Below, in pieces: positions 32,130-44,655 of a stretch of DNA of 64,000 nucleotides (position 1 is its first letter; each line of letters opens with the position of its first letter). Position numbers and translations under genes: made by a program. Origin of the DNA: Zingiber officinale (taxonomy: Eukaryota > Streptophyta > Magnoliopsida > Zingiberales > Zingiberaceae); the NCBI RefSeq assembly GCF_018446385.1, contig NC_055991.1, positions 104,515,712 through 104,579,711 on the forward strand, given 5' to 3'. The notes under the pieces are model-generated. The model saw nothing but the letters and a program-made list of their open reading frames with translations, was not told the DNA's origin and did not search any database.

Positions 32130-33365
32130 ATGTTGGCTGGTTGGGTGACAGATCCGGAATATGACATATTTCATCACCTTGTTCCCGTGAATATTATTTT
32201 TCCTAATTATCAGCAGATTTAAAATTTTTATATCTTCTCTGTATCTATTTGTTTCTTTATCTTCGACTCTTTACAAGAAAGGATTGTATGATATTGTCGA
32301 CGTTTACCTAATTGGTACAATATAATTTCTTTGAATTTGAAAATGTCAGAGATGCAATGCCAAGAGAGGCCCCTTGGAGGTAGGGTTTTCAGTTGTTTAA
32401 TATGATTGTCAGGTGGTACACTAACAATTGTTGGATTTTATTGAACTTCTCAGATGGGGGATGATAAGATGGTAGGATTATATATCTCAAATCTTGTCAG
32501 ATCATTTTGTAGGTCAACTAATGAAGAATCAAAAAGTAATATGTTAAATTTTTTTTTGGTATCCCTACCCTATGAACATTTCCTCATTTTTCCGTCTTTA
32601 ATCCTGCTGATAGATTTAGTTTATCAGCTATGGTTTTGTTTCTCTTTTACTGATCTTAGATACAATATAAAATACCGAAAATAGGCGAATATTAATAAGA
32701 AAATTTTCCGGAATTTTGGACATTTTTCGGAAATTTTTCGGAACTCGTATGGACGAGTTTACGGGGATAGAAACAGGGTCCGGGAAAGCCTGTTTAGGTT
32801 ACCCATTTTAAGTGAGGAAAAGTTTTATTTTTCCTTTTTGGTTTTTCTTTTTCTTTATTTTGTTTTTCCCCTCCTCTTCTGTCGGCGTGTCCCCAAGCCT
32901 TCCCCGCGCGCCTTCTCTTCCTCTCACGTGTGCCCTAATCGACGCCGCAACCGCCGCTGCCTCCCTCTCCTCTGCCCGACGCCGACGACACCAGGGAACA
33001 GAGAGTCGGCGATTGAGCATCTCCTCCCTCCCTCTTCCTTTCTTCTTCTCTGTCTTCGCCACTGAGGTCGGGATGCGCCGCCGCCCCTCTCGGCCGGAAG
33101 CTACCTCCAAGCCGAAGCCCTAGCCACGGTAAGGTCTGAGCCTCTTCCCCCTACCGCCAGCGATGTCAAGCACCTCTGCGCAGTGCCGCCGGCCTTCCTT
33201 TTTGCCCTTGGAGTATATTTTTTTTTTATTTTTTTTTTAATTTTTGGTTCGGCTTCTCTTCCCGTTCACAACATCCCGTCGGCGAATCCTCTTCTTCTTC
33301 CATGTCAAGCCACCGAAATCTTCCTTTACCTAACTGACAGTGGTTCCTCTTTCCTTCGCGAAATA
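32130..33365 (+). other. Copy C of the INTS3-unit flanking and 5' region
   Basis: Begins 39 bases after the INTS3 stop. The first 202 bases match window bases 1-202; the rest matches both A and B up to CTTCGCGAAATAT. It holds the same TATA-like site and leader with the GGTAAG donor. No coding region follows: the match stops at 33365 and a gypsy LTR fragment begins. The distance between equivalent points in copies B and C is 2,909 bases, the period of the array. Confidence 0.82.
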
Positions 33366-33460
33366 TTTTAGAAATATTCTAGGATTTTTTTGGAATTTTT
33401 AGATATTTTTCCGGAATTTTCCGAGTAGCGTAAGTAGCAAAAATAATTAATTAAGCAAAA

Positions 33461-33546
33461 CGGTCTAAGTGGGAATCGAACCCGGGACCTCTCGGGTCCG
33501 CTAAACCATTAGTTAGCTTTAGAAACCGGTGAACCAGCCGGGCCAT
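33461..33546 (-). other. tRNA-like segment in antisense inside the old gypsy LTR fragment
   Basis: On the minus strand: D-arm-like GGCTGGTTCACCGGTTTC, then further on stem CGGG, loop TTCGATT, stem CCCA. The B-box here, GGTTCGATTCC, fits the pol III consensus even better than in Gypsy-1. Confidence 0.6.
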
Positions 33547-34285
33547 ATTGAGAGAAAAGAGAACCGATTTTATTTATATTAGAGTTGGTTCAATTGAACC
33601 ACTTAATATAAATAGGAGAATTAGGTTGGTTTGGGTTATTTTAGATTTGTGGTTCGGCAATCCTTCTCCCCGACACCCATCCACGCCGCCCCTCTCCTCT
33701 CTTCCTCCTTCTCTCGGCGCCAATTCAAGAAGAGCCTAGGGATCTTCTCCAAAGGTCCCAAGTTCACCATCCGGCAACGATTTCAACACAAGGAAGATTC
33801 CTCCACGAGTAGAGCACGTGGACGCGAGGGAATCGTCGAGAAATCGTCTCCACCGGAATTTCTAGCGGGTAGATTTGTAAGGAAATTAGCGTATGAGGTA
33901 AGAAACCCCTCACCTGCGGTATAAGTAGTTCCGTTTGAATTTATGCATTGGTTGTTAGCTATATTTAGTTTTTCCGGCACTTAGGATGTGTTTAGACCTT
34001 TCTTTGAGATTGGGGATTGTGTTTAGCACCTTTAGATGGGCCGAACACGTTTATTCTCCTTCAGTTGGAGATCGTAGACGCTGTTGGGTGCCTAGAGGTG
34101 ATTTCCCTAATGGAGAGGAGGGTTGTAGCACACCAAGTGTTCGATAAAAGGTTAGTTTAGCTAATTACCACTTCAGTTATGTTTATTAGCTCAGTTAAAT
34201 GCATTAGTAGCATTTAAAATAGCAAATCAGTTTATTACAGCTTATATGGGACTATGGTCCAATGGGTGGGCTCCCACAGTCGCCT

Positions 34286-34465
34286 CTAGGTTCAGATAAC
34301 CTAGCTCTAGGTTTAGATAACCTAGCTCTAGGTTTAGATAACCTAGAAATTTCAGTATAAGCAAGTATTAGCTATTCAGTATTTTATTTTTCAGTTGGCA
34401 CTGTACTGGATCAGATATCCATTGGGTTGGACTCCCACAGTCGTCCCTAGGTTTAGATAACCTAG
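34286..34465 (+). repeat. CAGAT/TAGAT-loop hairpins in the old gypsy LTR fragment
   Basis: CTAGGTT-CAGAT-AACCTAG at 34286 and variants with loop TAGAT at about 34307, 34328 and 34447, plus TGGAT-CAGAT-ATCCA at 34407. Stems are kept perfect although the surrounding LTR has diverged. Confidence 0.75.
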
Positions 34466-34899
34466 TTAACCCTACTAAATTCGGAACTTGCAAACCCGGG
34501 TCTAGTTAGGGATGCGCGCACAGCAAAGTACAGTTGCCGGGCCCAAACAGTATGATTATGTATTTTCACCTATTATGTATTAGTTTTCAAAACTCAAAAA
34601 TAGTTATGCTAGTTGAGTTTGATTGCAGCTTCAGTTTAGTTTATCTTAGTTCAGCATTATGCTTCAGTATTAGCCCTATGTTCAGTTTATGTTATCATGC
34701 TTAGATCACAGTATGCCATGATTAGTTTTTGATTGCTATGTAGTATGCCATGTTTAGCTTAACCTGTTCATATCTTTAAAGGGGAATGATTTATGCCGCG
34801 ACTTCTCTCCGCGACACACCCTCCGCGACCCAGTTGGCAGCTCACGTGTCCAACTCCACGTCCTCCGCGACCCACCTCGGCCTCGACCTTTCTCTCCGC

Positions 34900-35560
34900 T
34901 TCATACGCGGTTAAACTCTTCTCCTCGGCGTGCCCTAACTCCCTTCCCCTTGGAATCTCTCGCTGCCTCCTTCTCTCCGCGACGGCTATACTTGTGTTGT
35001 GTGATATATATACCTTCTTTTAGACAAGCAATTTCTCCGCCGAGAAAGTATACCCAAGTGTTTAATTTAGAAATGATGGTAAGATTGTCCACACAAACAA
35101 AGAAAGCAATATGTTTTCCTGACTATGAAATGAAGTAGAACACTGAGTGATTTATAATAATCTTGTCATGTCCTACTATAGAAGAGCTGAGTTGAATTTT
35201 CTAAACCAAGCTCTCAGAGATCACTTTAATCCATGTACACACTTCCTCAATTTACACATCAGACCCATCTTCCCTTGAGCAACAAACCTTGGAGGGTGCT
35301 CCACATAGACGTCCTCTAAAAGATCACTGTGAAGAAAATATTCTTTTATGTCAAATTGATGAATGGCCAATGAAAGAAAGCAACTAAGGAGAGGAAGAGG
35401 CGAATTAAAGTGAGTTTGTCCATTGGAAAGAATGTATCACGGTAGTCAACAACATAAAGCTAGGTGGAAACTTTAACCACCAAGTAAGCTTTAATAAGTC
35501 TATCAAGTTGGTGAACAATTAACTTTGAAAAACTTTTAACATTCTATAATGGACTTCCTA
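34900..35560 (-). mobile_element. Decayed copia reverse transcriptase remnant
   Basis: The minus strand reads a stretch like YFLGGEIACLKEGIYITQHKY, similar to the RT palm region of copia elements. At 35220-35340 it shows fragments resembling EDVYVEHPP. It is strongly decayed, with many breaks, and is not from Copia-1 or Copia-2. GC-rich sequence at 34793-34990 just to its left is of unknown origin. Confidence 0.55.
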
Positions 35561-36964
35561 GGAGGAAGAGAAAATAGCTCCTAAGATGAGTTGGTGATGA
35601 TTGTTAAACAAGGCGCCTACTGTGATGGAAAAGATAGTCTTAATTGCATGGGAGTTCATGACAACAAGAGCAAAGGGTTAGCATGGATGAAATCTAGTTT
35701 GGTCATATATTGATTGGTTGATCTAGAATTTATCACTCTTGTGTAGAAGATAAGCAATGGAAGGGAGGCGGCGAGCAGTGGGAAGCTTGGACACTACTAA
35801 GTTGATGAGCCCTCCACAATGAAGATAACTACTTGACACAATGATAACAAAAATTTGTAAAAGTGCAAACTGAGGTTCAAAATCTCTAACTGCGTTAGAG
35901 TTTTAGTCTTTGACTAAAATGATAGCTTTTTGATATTGTGTTAACGTTTTGATGTATGGTGCTAGTGGCAAATTGGAGGTGGAAGGAGGAAGGAGACGAA
36001 AAAAAATAATAATAATAACACAACTATATATTTAAATTCAAATTTTGTTCTCCACTTGGAATAATACAATTTTAACATTACCTTGTATGGATACATGCTA
36101 AAAAAACATTATCTCAATTCATCTTCACCAGTATGGTAGCATGCCAAGAGGTGCCAAGTGTTGGTATGAAATAATACACACCGACATAATTGACACAACA
36201 ATACATGAGACATTGTCGGTGCCTAATAGCATCGAGTTTTGTTAATCTATTAGAACAATACGTTCGACCAATTCACTTGGTAGGTACGAGATTTTAAACC
36301 ATGAGGTGGAGTTTCTGTGTTGTTTGAAGAGAGGGCAAATAGGAGGGCATTTCACTCTGAAATTTCACAATTTGATAAATATGAAACCCCTTTGTGTGGT
36401 TTTATAAAATGCTGAAAATAATTTAAAAAATCATATAGATGTTGGTTTACTGATATAGGAAGTTTGGAAAAATAAATGTAGTTTTACCTTACAAAGAAGT
36501 AACAATTTAATATGCAAATCCAATTTTTCATGAATCAATAAATCACACAATGATTTTCTATTGAATTTTCATTGATCCTTTCTTAAAGATATTACACTTT
36601 CACTCTATTTTTCTACAATTTTAATGTGACACAATAATATCATATTAATTTAAACTCAGTGGTTGTTAAAAGACATCTAATGTTGAGCTAATGCTATAGG
36701 AATATTCTTATATCTTTTTATATCTTCATTTGATTTTGTTTATTTCTTGTCTTAATTTAATGAATTAGGTTTTATACTAACTTTTTTGCCCATACAAGTG
36801 AAATATGCCTAATGAAATTGAAATGGAGAGATTAGGGCTAGTTTATATTGGCCCCAGTTAATTTTGTGTCAATCTGTACTGGTTTGTACCAGTATGTACC
36901 TACCTCTCTGACTCCTTTTTGTTTCATTTCTATCATCTCTGTGTTATACTCCACTTTTGTCTAG
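35561..36964. other. AT-rich stretch without recognised features
   Basis: It contains a short AAT microsatellite near 36009. The end of this stretch should be SSADH intron, since the first visible SSADH exon opens with an acceptor site (TTTTGTCTAG) at 36955-36964. I looked for upstream SSADH exons (catalytic cysteine block GQTC and others) and found none. Confidence 0.5.
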
Positions 36965-39900
36965 GTATATATGATAAATTCGCTAGTGCTTTTGCAAAGG
37001 CTGTTCAAGCTCTGGAAGTTGGCAATGGCCTTATTGAAACTACTGTTCAGGTATTAACTTCTATTTTGAAGCAAATTCAATCCTTCAATATTCATGTACC
37101 TGGAAATACTTTATCTTCAGCAATTGGTTGATGTAAAAAGGCCAGTAACTTCAAGTTTTTTCACTCCTTGAGAAAATACGTTTCTTCAATTTTAATCATC
37201 TCAAAGTTAACTTATTTTGTAGATCAGTTTTGTGTTTTTACTTAGTATTTCTAATTAACATGAGTATTTCTAAACTTTTTGTACTTGTGTGAAACTTTAG
37301 ATCTTTAAACTTGTATCTTCTTATTGCAGGGTCCATTGATCAATGAAGCCGCTTTAGAAAAGGTGATTAATTTTCTTCACCTAAATATGAATTCTATTTC
37401 CTTAAAAAATCTCCCTTGGGAATATTTAGTGACATGGTTCTTTCTGACTTTTTGCTTCTTCAGGTTGAATCATTAGTCAAAGATGCTACTGGAAAGGTAA
37501 TCTTCATTACTACTATGGATAGTCATTGCTTTCCTGATTGGAGCCATTATTATTATTATTATTATTGATGCGTTCAAACCTAAATTATAGTCTTTTATAT
37601 TTAAAACTTTCGTCTGTATAAAATTATTGGGATTCAAGTCTCTATAGGACTATTACAGAAGTAGTTTGTCTAGGAGTTCATGAAGTCTCTGTTCGTTGAT
37701 TCATAGAAACACAGTAAGGGATAAGTGATGTATATCATGCATGGACTGAAAGTTTGAACCACGTGAACCGGCACGATCCCAATGTCTCATTCTGTTCCCC
37801 ATAACAATGTCGTATGGCCAGATGATACCAATTGCTGCTTAGGCCGACATGGAAGGAGACAACAAGAATCATTCATAATTGCTTACATGATACTTAGAAT
37901 AATTTTGTTGGTCACAAGGAGGGGAAGAGGAGAGGAAGAAGGGCTATAAATTGGGATGAAATAGAGAATGGAAAACATAAGAGCAATAATGAAGGATCGA
38001 GGAGGTGGATGACCGAGGAGGTGGATGCAAAACTTCTAAGAAGCAATGTTGATTATGTAGGAGATATGTAAGGTTTTTGGAAGGGGTTTCACCTCATTAC
38101 CGACCTTTATTGGGTTGTGATTTGTTGATCGCGAGTTGAGATTATGGTAGAGTCGCAATTGACACTACAACTGAGAAGATGAGTTTGTGTTTTTTCCTAT
38201 TGTGCTCCACTAATTAAAATTTTAATCAACCTAATTAATTTTAGGGCATATTATAATTTGACACTGCAGTTATAGATAAATGCCATTTAACTCTGAATTT
38301 TAGGTTTAAAATGGCATTTAAGATAAATTTCATTTGAAACCTTATTTTTTAGGTTAATTTCATTAATTAATTTTAGGATAAAATTAATTTACTCTATGAT
38401 TTTAGGATAAATTTCATTTACTCATACATTTTATGGTAAAATTTATTTAAACCTTTGATTTTAGATAAATTTCATTTTAACTCTTATTTTTTAGGTAAAT
38501 TTGAGTTTAACTATGGACTTTAGGGATTTATCAAAATTAAAACTCTATTAGTTGAGTGTATTAAATCAATTAATTGATTAACTTATTGTAATCAATTAAC
38601 AAAGTGAATTAATTCCAATCAGCTAATTACCGATAAGATTATATCTATTTACGAGCAGAATGTGTTCAGTTGACTTCCGAGTGGACTCAACTACTCAGTT
38701 GATTGCAGCCTACAAATACCTTATTTTTTAGTCAAGTACGCACCTATGTAAAAATTCTCAAAAAACTAAGAATACAAGTTCTCTTGTAACCTCTCACAAC
38801 TCACATACTAGGAATCCTTGCCTTAAGTTTTCTTCTGCCTGTCAGGAGTCCCTTCTATAAGACTTCTTCAATCTGCTAGGTATGTCATCAACCTTGAGGA
38901 CTTCTTGTCTGCCAACTAATGTTGAACTTCTCCATCTACTAAGTATCCGATCAACTTGACACTTCTCCATCTGTCTGCTCCTATTGGACTTCTCTATCTG
39001 CCAAGTATTTAATCAATTTGACCTACTTAGATTTTTCCAATCACTGCACCTGACAGAACTTATAAGCAAATGCAACATTAACCAAACTTAAATCTTTTTC
39101 CCAACCTCTCAAGATCACTTGCACACTTGACAGAACTTATAAGCAAATACAACATTAACCAAACTTAAATCTTTTTCCCAACCTCTCAAGATCACTTGCA
39201 CACTTGACAGAACTTATAAGCAAATACAACATTAACCAAACTTAAATCTTTTTCCCAACCTCTCAAGATCACTTGCACACTTGACAGAACTTATAAGCAA
39301 ATACAACATTAACCAAACTTAAATCTTTTTGCCAAATACATCAATACCATTTAGAACTCACCACTTAGGGTAAGATTGCACCAACAAATTTTTGACAACT
39401 AATTATAGAATTTATCTTTGAATGTTTACATAGCATCTCAACCCTATTTCTCTCATATTATCATGTATTGAGATTGCACCTAATGTTTTGTAGATGTATA
39501 CTATGTTATGCAAATATTATTTGTTAACCTCTGTCACATGGACAACCATGATACCTCTAATAATGAGGCTCTTAGCCTCATTATTTTGATCACAAGTCTC
39601 TTTGTTAATTCCTTCTGTAGGAATTTCCTCATAGATGGGTTCTTTATCTTAACATAGTATTCTCCAAGTAGATTAAGTCAAGATTTTTTCTTAAGACATT
39701 CATGATATCATGGTCATTTTCTCTGCACATGGAACATCTTGTCAGTATGAACGTACCCTTATCTTGATTTTTCTTTCCCATCAGGTGGCTTTGATTGATT
39801 CTAGTTGAAATCTCTTAGGATCGTGAAATTGTTGTCTTTTGCCAAGTGAGATCCTCCACCTTTCTTGTAACTCACTGATTTTCTCTAGTCTCCCACTGTA

Positions 39901-42900
39901 AATGTCATCTGATAACCTTCTTCAACAATTGCATTGAATGTGTGGCAAGTTTCAATTTCTAGGTTATATTTCACTAAGCTGATTATCATTCTTATCCAAT
40001 GAAACATTGCTCTTTACTGCTTAGTGCTTACTATACTCAGATATATATCAGCTGTTATCTTGCTTTAATCAGTGGAACTATATATTCATAGTCTTAATTC
40101 TATTCAAATTTCCTTCTTAATAGAAGGCAAACTACAAAATTTTGGTCAGACTGCTTAAGATCTCATCAAGTCCTCCATTCCCATTGATTACCAACCTTAT
40201 TTGTTGAAATTTTAGTGAACCTTGAAGAATCAGCTCATCCTCATTGGAATTTCAATATTTCCAGATAATTGCTTATTTGGCTTCTAGGTGCAGATGTTGG
40301 TAGCCTATGTTATGAAGATTGCCAAAGTTTAGCCACCTTGGCAATCAGGTTATCATTCCACAAAATTAATGAAACAATGATCTCGGATGTTTGACAACTT
40401 GACCTCTAATGTTTCAAGATTCAATTTCTTTACAAAAAATTAAATCACATTCACTCTTTCCTCTTGAGAGTAGAAAGATAATTCATATTGTAGAGTACGT
40501 AGACGAAAGTTCCATGCTGGTATAGGTTTAGCAAGAAATGACTGATTCTTGAATTGAACCTCTGTATGCAAAACCTCAATAACTTTTTCTTAGAGTTGCA
40601 ATCTTTATCCTTCTTCCTTGAAACTAGACACGAAGATTTTTTAAATGGTATATTGATTCTTGGATGCAGGCCTCCATATAGCAGGAAAATTGATTGATTT
40701 CATGAAATGAATAGCTGAGTGATAAGCCTTAGCTCTTAATTGAGGCAGTTCAAAAACTTGTAGAACAAAGTTGAAATAAATTCAGAAGAGATAACCAAGA
40801 TGCCACTTGAGTTAGGGTGATAAAGAGAACTTGATACCATTCCAGCCTCTTAGGTGTGAGAACACCTCAAGAGCTGGCTTTACCTAGATCAGTGAACCAC
40901 GCCTCATCTATAAAATAGTGAGTGAGTAGGCAATCCACATTTCAAGTTTTGAAACTGATGTTGATCATAAACCTAGAGATATTGTATATATGATAGTTAA
41001 TTGCACCAAACTGAGACTTGGAAGATTTGTGAGGTATGATACAGCATGGAAAGACTTACAAACACATTCATACTTAATTGAGTAACCTAATTGAATGAAA
41101 TAAAGGAACTTTCACATTTATTTGACTTATATGATTTTTATATAAATATATTTTGTTTTTTTAATATTATTCCATGAATAAACTTGTAATCAATCTAGGC
41201 ATACTCCTTATTTTGTACATCGTGAATCTTAATAAAAATATTTTTTCTCACTTGAATCTTAGAAGTAAATTCACCTTACTTATTGACCACCAAATAATTA
41301 TACTCCTTTTACAGGGAGCAGATGTACTAGTTGGGGGAAGGAGACACAGCCTAGGCAGGACATTCTATGAGCCTACTGTACTTGGAAATGTCAATAATGA
41401 GATGCTAATATCTAGGTACAATCTATGGCCTTTAGCTTTTCTGGCTTGTACTCTGATGTGATGCTGTTCAATGACAACTTAATTGTAGTGAATGGCGATA
41501 ACTATGATCAAGTGCTATTTTACCTTTTAGTGACTATTGAATTCATTAGCTCTTAGACACTATCGCAACTGGATTTTGTTAGACTTAATGTTATTTTAAT
41601 TCTCTACTACTATAATATTTGACTAAAATCTGTGCAGTCAAGAAGTATTTGGCCCAGTTGCACCACTTTTACGCTTTAAAACTGAAGAAGAGGCTATACA
41701 AATAGCTAATGATACAAATGCAGGTTATTTCCTAAATTCACTGCATATATGTTTTTTTTTAGGTTGTTGTTACCAAGTAGTTTTTTTTGTAGTTCAATAT
41801 AATTGAGAACATTTTGCTTTGATTAAATTTTAGTTTTGATATGCATCAACTGTGTACTTGTGGGTCTGAAAGGTTAGTTCATCATGATAGGAATCAAAAT
41901 GGAGCTTAGACACTGGTGGACATATATAGATAGTTGTATGCTTGTGAATATATAACCACTTGTCAAAGCAGTCACATTGCTGAAACAATTGAAGTTGGTG
42001 ACAATCATACTGGATTTATTACTCCTGTGTTCGTTAATTGATCAAATTTGTGCTCTTCATTATTTCTTTTCAGATTTATTTGTGTTAATAATATAAATAT
42101 TTAAATTTGTCCTTTTCCTAATAACTTGGGTTTTTAGAGTAATGGTTATCAATCCACTTTTACATGTTATCAAAGGAAGTTCAAAGTCATGTGTTGGCTT
42201 TGAACCAATCAAGTATAGCCACCTACATATGAAGGAGAAGTGTTAAGAATATAAATAAAAAACCTTTTCTAAGAGCTTGAGATTTTGGGTTAAGCGCTAT
42301 CAACTATAATATTTTTCAATAGAAGATCATGTTGATGAAGCTTTCTTTATCAATGGTCATTGAAGTTTTTTTCATCATGAAGTATATTTTCAGTGTTAAA
42401 TAGGGTTCAAGGAACCAATAGAATTAATAGTAAGAAGAAAGCTACAAGCGCTTGGAAATGGATTAACAATGCAGAGTTTCAACATTGCTAGTGGATCATA
42501 TAATTTTGCAACGTTAACTTGTTTGTAATTCATCGAGGTAGATGTTGTGTTGGTGATGATGACAAGATAATTTGTACTTCACAATCCAACTTGAATGATG
42601 CAGGTAGATAGATCTACACATGCTAGAGGGAACGTCGTATGGCGCCAAAGTTATCTGACAAAGCTCCTATGATGCTTAAGTCAGTACAATGCTTGTGGAA
42701 GCAAAAGTATGATAGAAATTGCGAGAGAGAGAGATTGTGAACCTATCTACGTTGAATATACCTCACTACTTATAGATGTGTGGGAAGTGTGGAATCTGTA
42801 GAGATTATGGCCATGATGTCCAAGAAAGTAGAGGGGTTGTTCTGATTATTTCAGTCATTTTTGGTTGTTAATCTCACCTCAATTACTATTTGATTATACA

Positions 42901-44655
42901 GGCTTCAATTGTTCGGTCATAGCTACCCTAGAGATGGTGATTGTGGAGTGGCGGTTATTAGAATTGTGGGCCACTTCAATTGTTCGATTGGGGAACTGAG
43001 TTGTATCAAGGGCTGTAAACAAGCCAAGCTGAGCCAAACTTTGTGGTGTTCAAGCTTGTTTGATAAGGTAATCAAGCCAAGCCAAGTCTAAAATGAATCA
43101 AGCTGTTAAAATGATTGTTCAAGCTTGGTTTGGTTTCTTTTTCATGAGCTTAAACTCGGTTCGTTTAAATGATTTCGAGCTCTCAATTCAAGCTTGTTTG
43201 ATTGTTTGAAATTTTTACTTTTTAAGCTTGTTAGGTTGGTTATTGAGCTTGATAATACATACTTATTTCTTCATTTTGAAACTTTTTTTGTTTATTTAGC
43301 ATGTTCAAAAAAGTTTTATTGATGAACATAGTTCACAAATATTATTCACCAATATTATTCACGAACATTGTTCATAAATATTGTTCACGAATGTTATTCA
43401 CAAACATTAACGAGTTGAACACGTGTTCAAGCTTGTTTATTTGGTTTAACGAGTTGTTCAAACTTGTTCATTAATTGATCTTATGTGTATTGAACAAACA
43501 TAAATAAGCTCAACACCAAGCTTGTTCACGAATGTTCGGTTCATTTACAACCCTAGTTGTATGTGCTCAATGGGCCGAGTTGCATGGAGAGTTTGGGTGA
43601 CCAAGCTGTATAAAAAGCTTGAGAGATTGAGCTATATGGAGAGCTCAAGAGATCAAGCTCTATGGAGAGCTTGGAAGACCGAGCTGTAAGTGGGAAGCTT
43701 AACTGATCTTGCTCTTAATTATGATTAGGAACTTCCTGTACATCTTTATAAATGCTAACATTGTCAACATGGGACGAGATCACATAAGCACATTATGCTG
43801 ACTTGGAGTGGGATTAGTATCTTTTTAGCTGCAAGGAACTTTCTTGCAGCTAAATCCACCAGTTAAAAGCTAAGGGTGCGTTTGGTTTGCCCCATTTTCA
43901 TTTTCATTTTCTGAAAAACGTGCATTTTTCGTTTTTCAGAAAATGACTTTTCCGCGTTTTTCGTTTTCTTAGAAAACGCTCTATCATTTTCTTAAAAATG
44001 AACGTGAAAAACGCAAACCAAACACGTTTTCCATTTTCTCAGAAAATGAAAACAAAAAACAGCGTGGAAAACGCAAACCAAACGCCCCCTAATTGTTGCT
44101 AGAAATATAGTGTTGTATCAGCTATGATCATTGTTTTATTTTCTTAATTGATGTCATTTTATGATGCACATTTTAGACTCTCCGTCAACTAAGATAGTCA
44201 ACAAATGACAAGAATTTGTACATCCGCCTTCCATTTTTTTTTATTGATTATGTGGAACTGTCATTTGTGCAGGTTTAGCTGCTTACATATTCACTAGAAG
44301 CATGCCTCGTTCTTGGCGTGTGTCAGAAGCTCTTGAGTATGGACTTGTTGGAGTTAATGAAGGATTAATATCCACTGAGGTTGGCTCCATAAGTTTATCT
44401 ATTTTACTAGATGTGCAAAACAAGTTTGATACATTGGTATTTTGTCTTGTAAGGTTGCACCATTCGGAGGATTTAAGCAGTCAGGTCTTGGAAGGGAAGG
44501 TTCCAAGTATGGGATTGATGAATACTTGGAAGTAAGTGAATGTGATTCCAATATTTACATTGAATAATAACTTTTGTCAAAGTGACATATATGTTCCCGT
44601 GTGGATATCTTTGCAGATTAAGTATGTATGCTTAGGAAACTTGAAGGAGGTATAG
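36965..44655 (+). CDS. ALDH5F1: Succinate-semialdehyde dehydrogenase, 3' eight exons (partial gene)
   Basis: Exons bounded by GT-AG introns: 36965-37050, 37330-37362, 37464-37496, 41315-41415, 41638-41723, 44273-44379, 44454-44531 and 44617-44655 (stop TAG). They encode about 186 residues matching the C-terminal third of plant mitochondrial [44 protein letters not shown], the NAD-site EVFGPVAP block, [53 protein letters not shown] and IKYVCLG. SSADH oxidises succinic semialdehyde to succinate with NAD+ in the GABA shunt. The parts with transit peptide, cofactor fold and catalytic Cys/Glu are not in the window; the region to the left holds transposon remnants, so the 5' half is either beyond a very long intron or lost. 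The 3.8-kb intron after the third exon holds repeats. Confidence 0.85.
38500..39386 (-). repeat. LTR-like remnant in the long SSADH intron
   Basis: The right end reads GATTGCACCAACA, the same ending as the Copia-1 LTR (TTGCACCAACA). The segment has a weak palindromic region at 38560-38700 (AATCAATTAATTGATT and CAGTTGAC/GTGGACTCAACT forms). No internal element region or second LTR is seen. It is a tentative old copia LTR. The left boundary is uncertain. Confidence 0.4.
39051..39335. repeat. 77-bp tandem repeat, nearly four copies
   Basis: Units start at 39051, 39128, 39205 and 39282 with TGACAGAACTTATAAGCAAA and include CTTTTTCCCAACCTCTCAAG. The period is exactly 77 and units are almost identical, so the expansion is recent although the surrounding LTR-like remnant looks old. 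Confidence 0.93.
39387..40127. other. Intron sequence without recognised features
   Basis: AT-rich SSADH intron sequence left of the duplicated block. Weak coding-like stretches on the minus strand could be an old transposon, but no motif convinced me. Confidence 0.4.
41740..42998 (+). other. SSADH intron sequence without recognised features (second copy 53534-54793)
   Basis: Left portion of the 2.5-kb intron between exons five and six. I see no coding or clear repeat structure. GAGAGAGAGA at 42724 is a short microsatellite. Confidence 0.5.
43007..43554. mobile_element. hAT-like miniature inverted-repeat transposon, copy 1
   Basis: 548 bp with terminal inverted repeats AGGGCTGTAAAC (left, after CA) and ATTTACAACCCT (right). 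It is flanked by a perfect 8-base duplication AGTTGTAT at 42999-43006 and 43555-43562; eight bases is the hAT hallmark. The interior has repeated CAAGCTTGTT and GTTCACGAA / TTCATAAA motifs and no transposase, so it is non-autonomous. It lies in the SSADH intron between exons five and six. Confidence 0.82.
43874..44089. mobile_element. PIF/Harbinger (Tourist)-like miniature transposon, copy 1
   Basis: 216 bp with terminal repeats GGGTGCGTTTGGTTTGC and CAAACCAAACGCCCCC, flanked by the 3-base target TAA on both sides. The interior is made of inverted TTTTCAGAAAATG-type stretches and could fold into a long hairpin. Located in the same SSADH intron. Confidence 0.85.

Larger units (their letters stand above)
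33366..34785 (+). mobile_element. Fragment of a gypsy LTR related to Gypsy-1
   Basis: Aligns along its length with the Gypsy-1 LTR but with many differences. It has the AGATATTTTTCCGGAATTTTCCGAG start region, the antisense tRNA-like segment, TTAATATAAATA, the CT-rich leader, CAGAT/TAGAT hairpins and the ACAGTTGCCGGGCCC block. Neither terminal sequence of the LTR is present and no internal region is seen, so it is an old, broken remnant from a different insertion. Confidence 0.82.

Noticed and set aside
34793-35023. GC-rich open frame as a possible gene start
   Set aside because: It is low complexity with no recognisable motif, and it overlaps the decayed copia remnant on the other strand.
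39600-40100. Possible Mutator-like transposase remnant on the minus strand
   Set aside because: A cysteine-containing stretch looked suggestive, but no ordered set of transposase motifs could be read.
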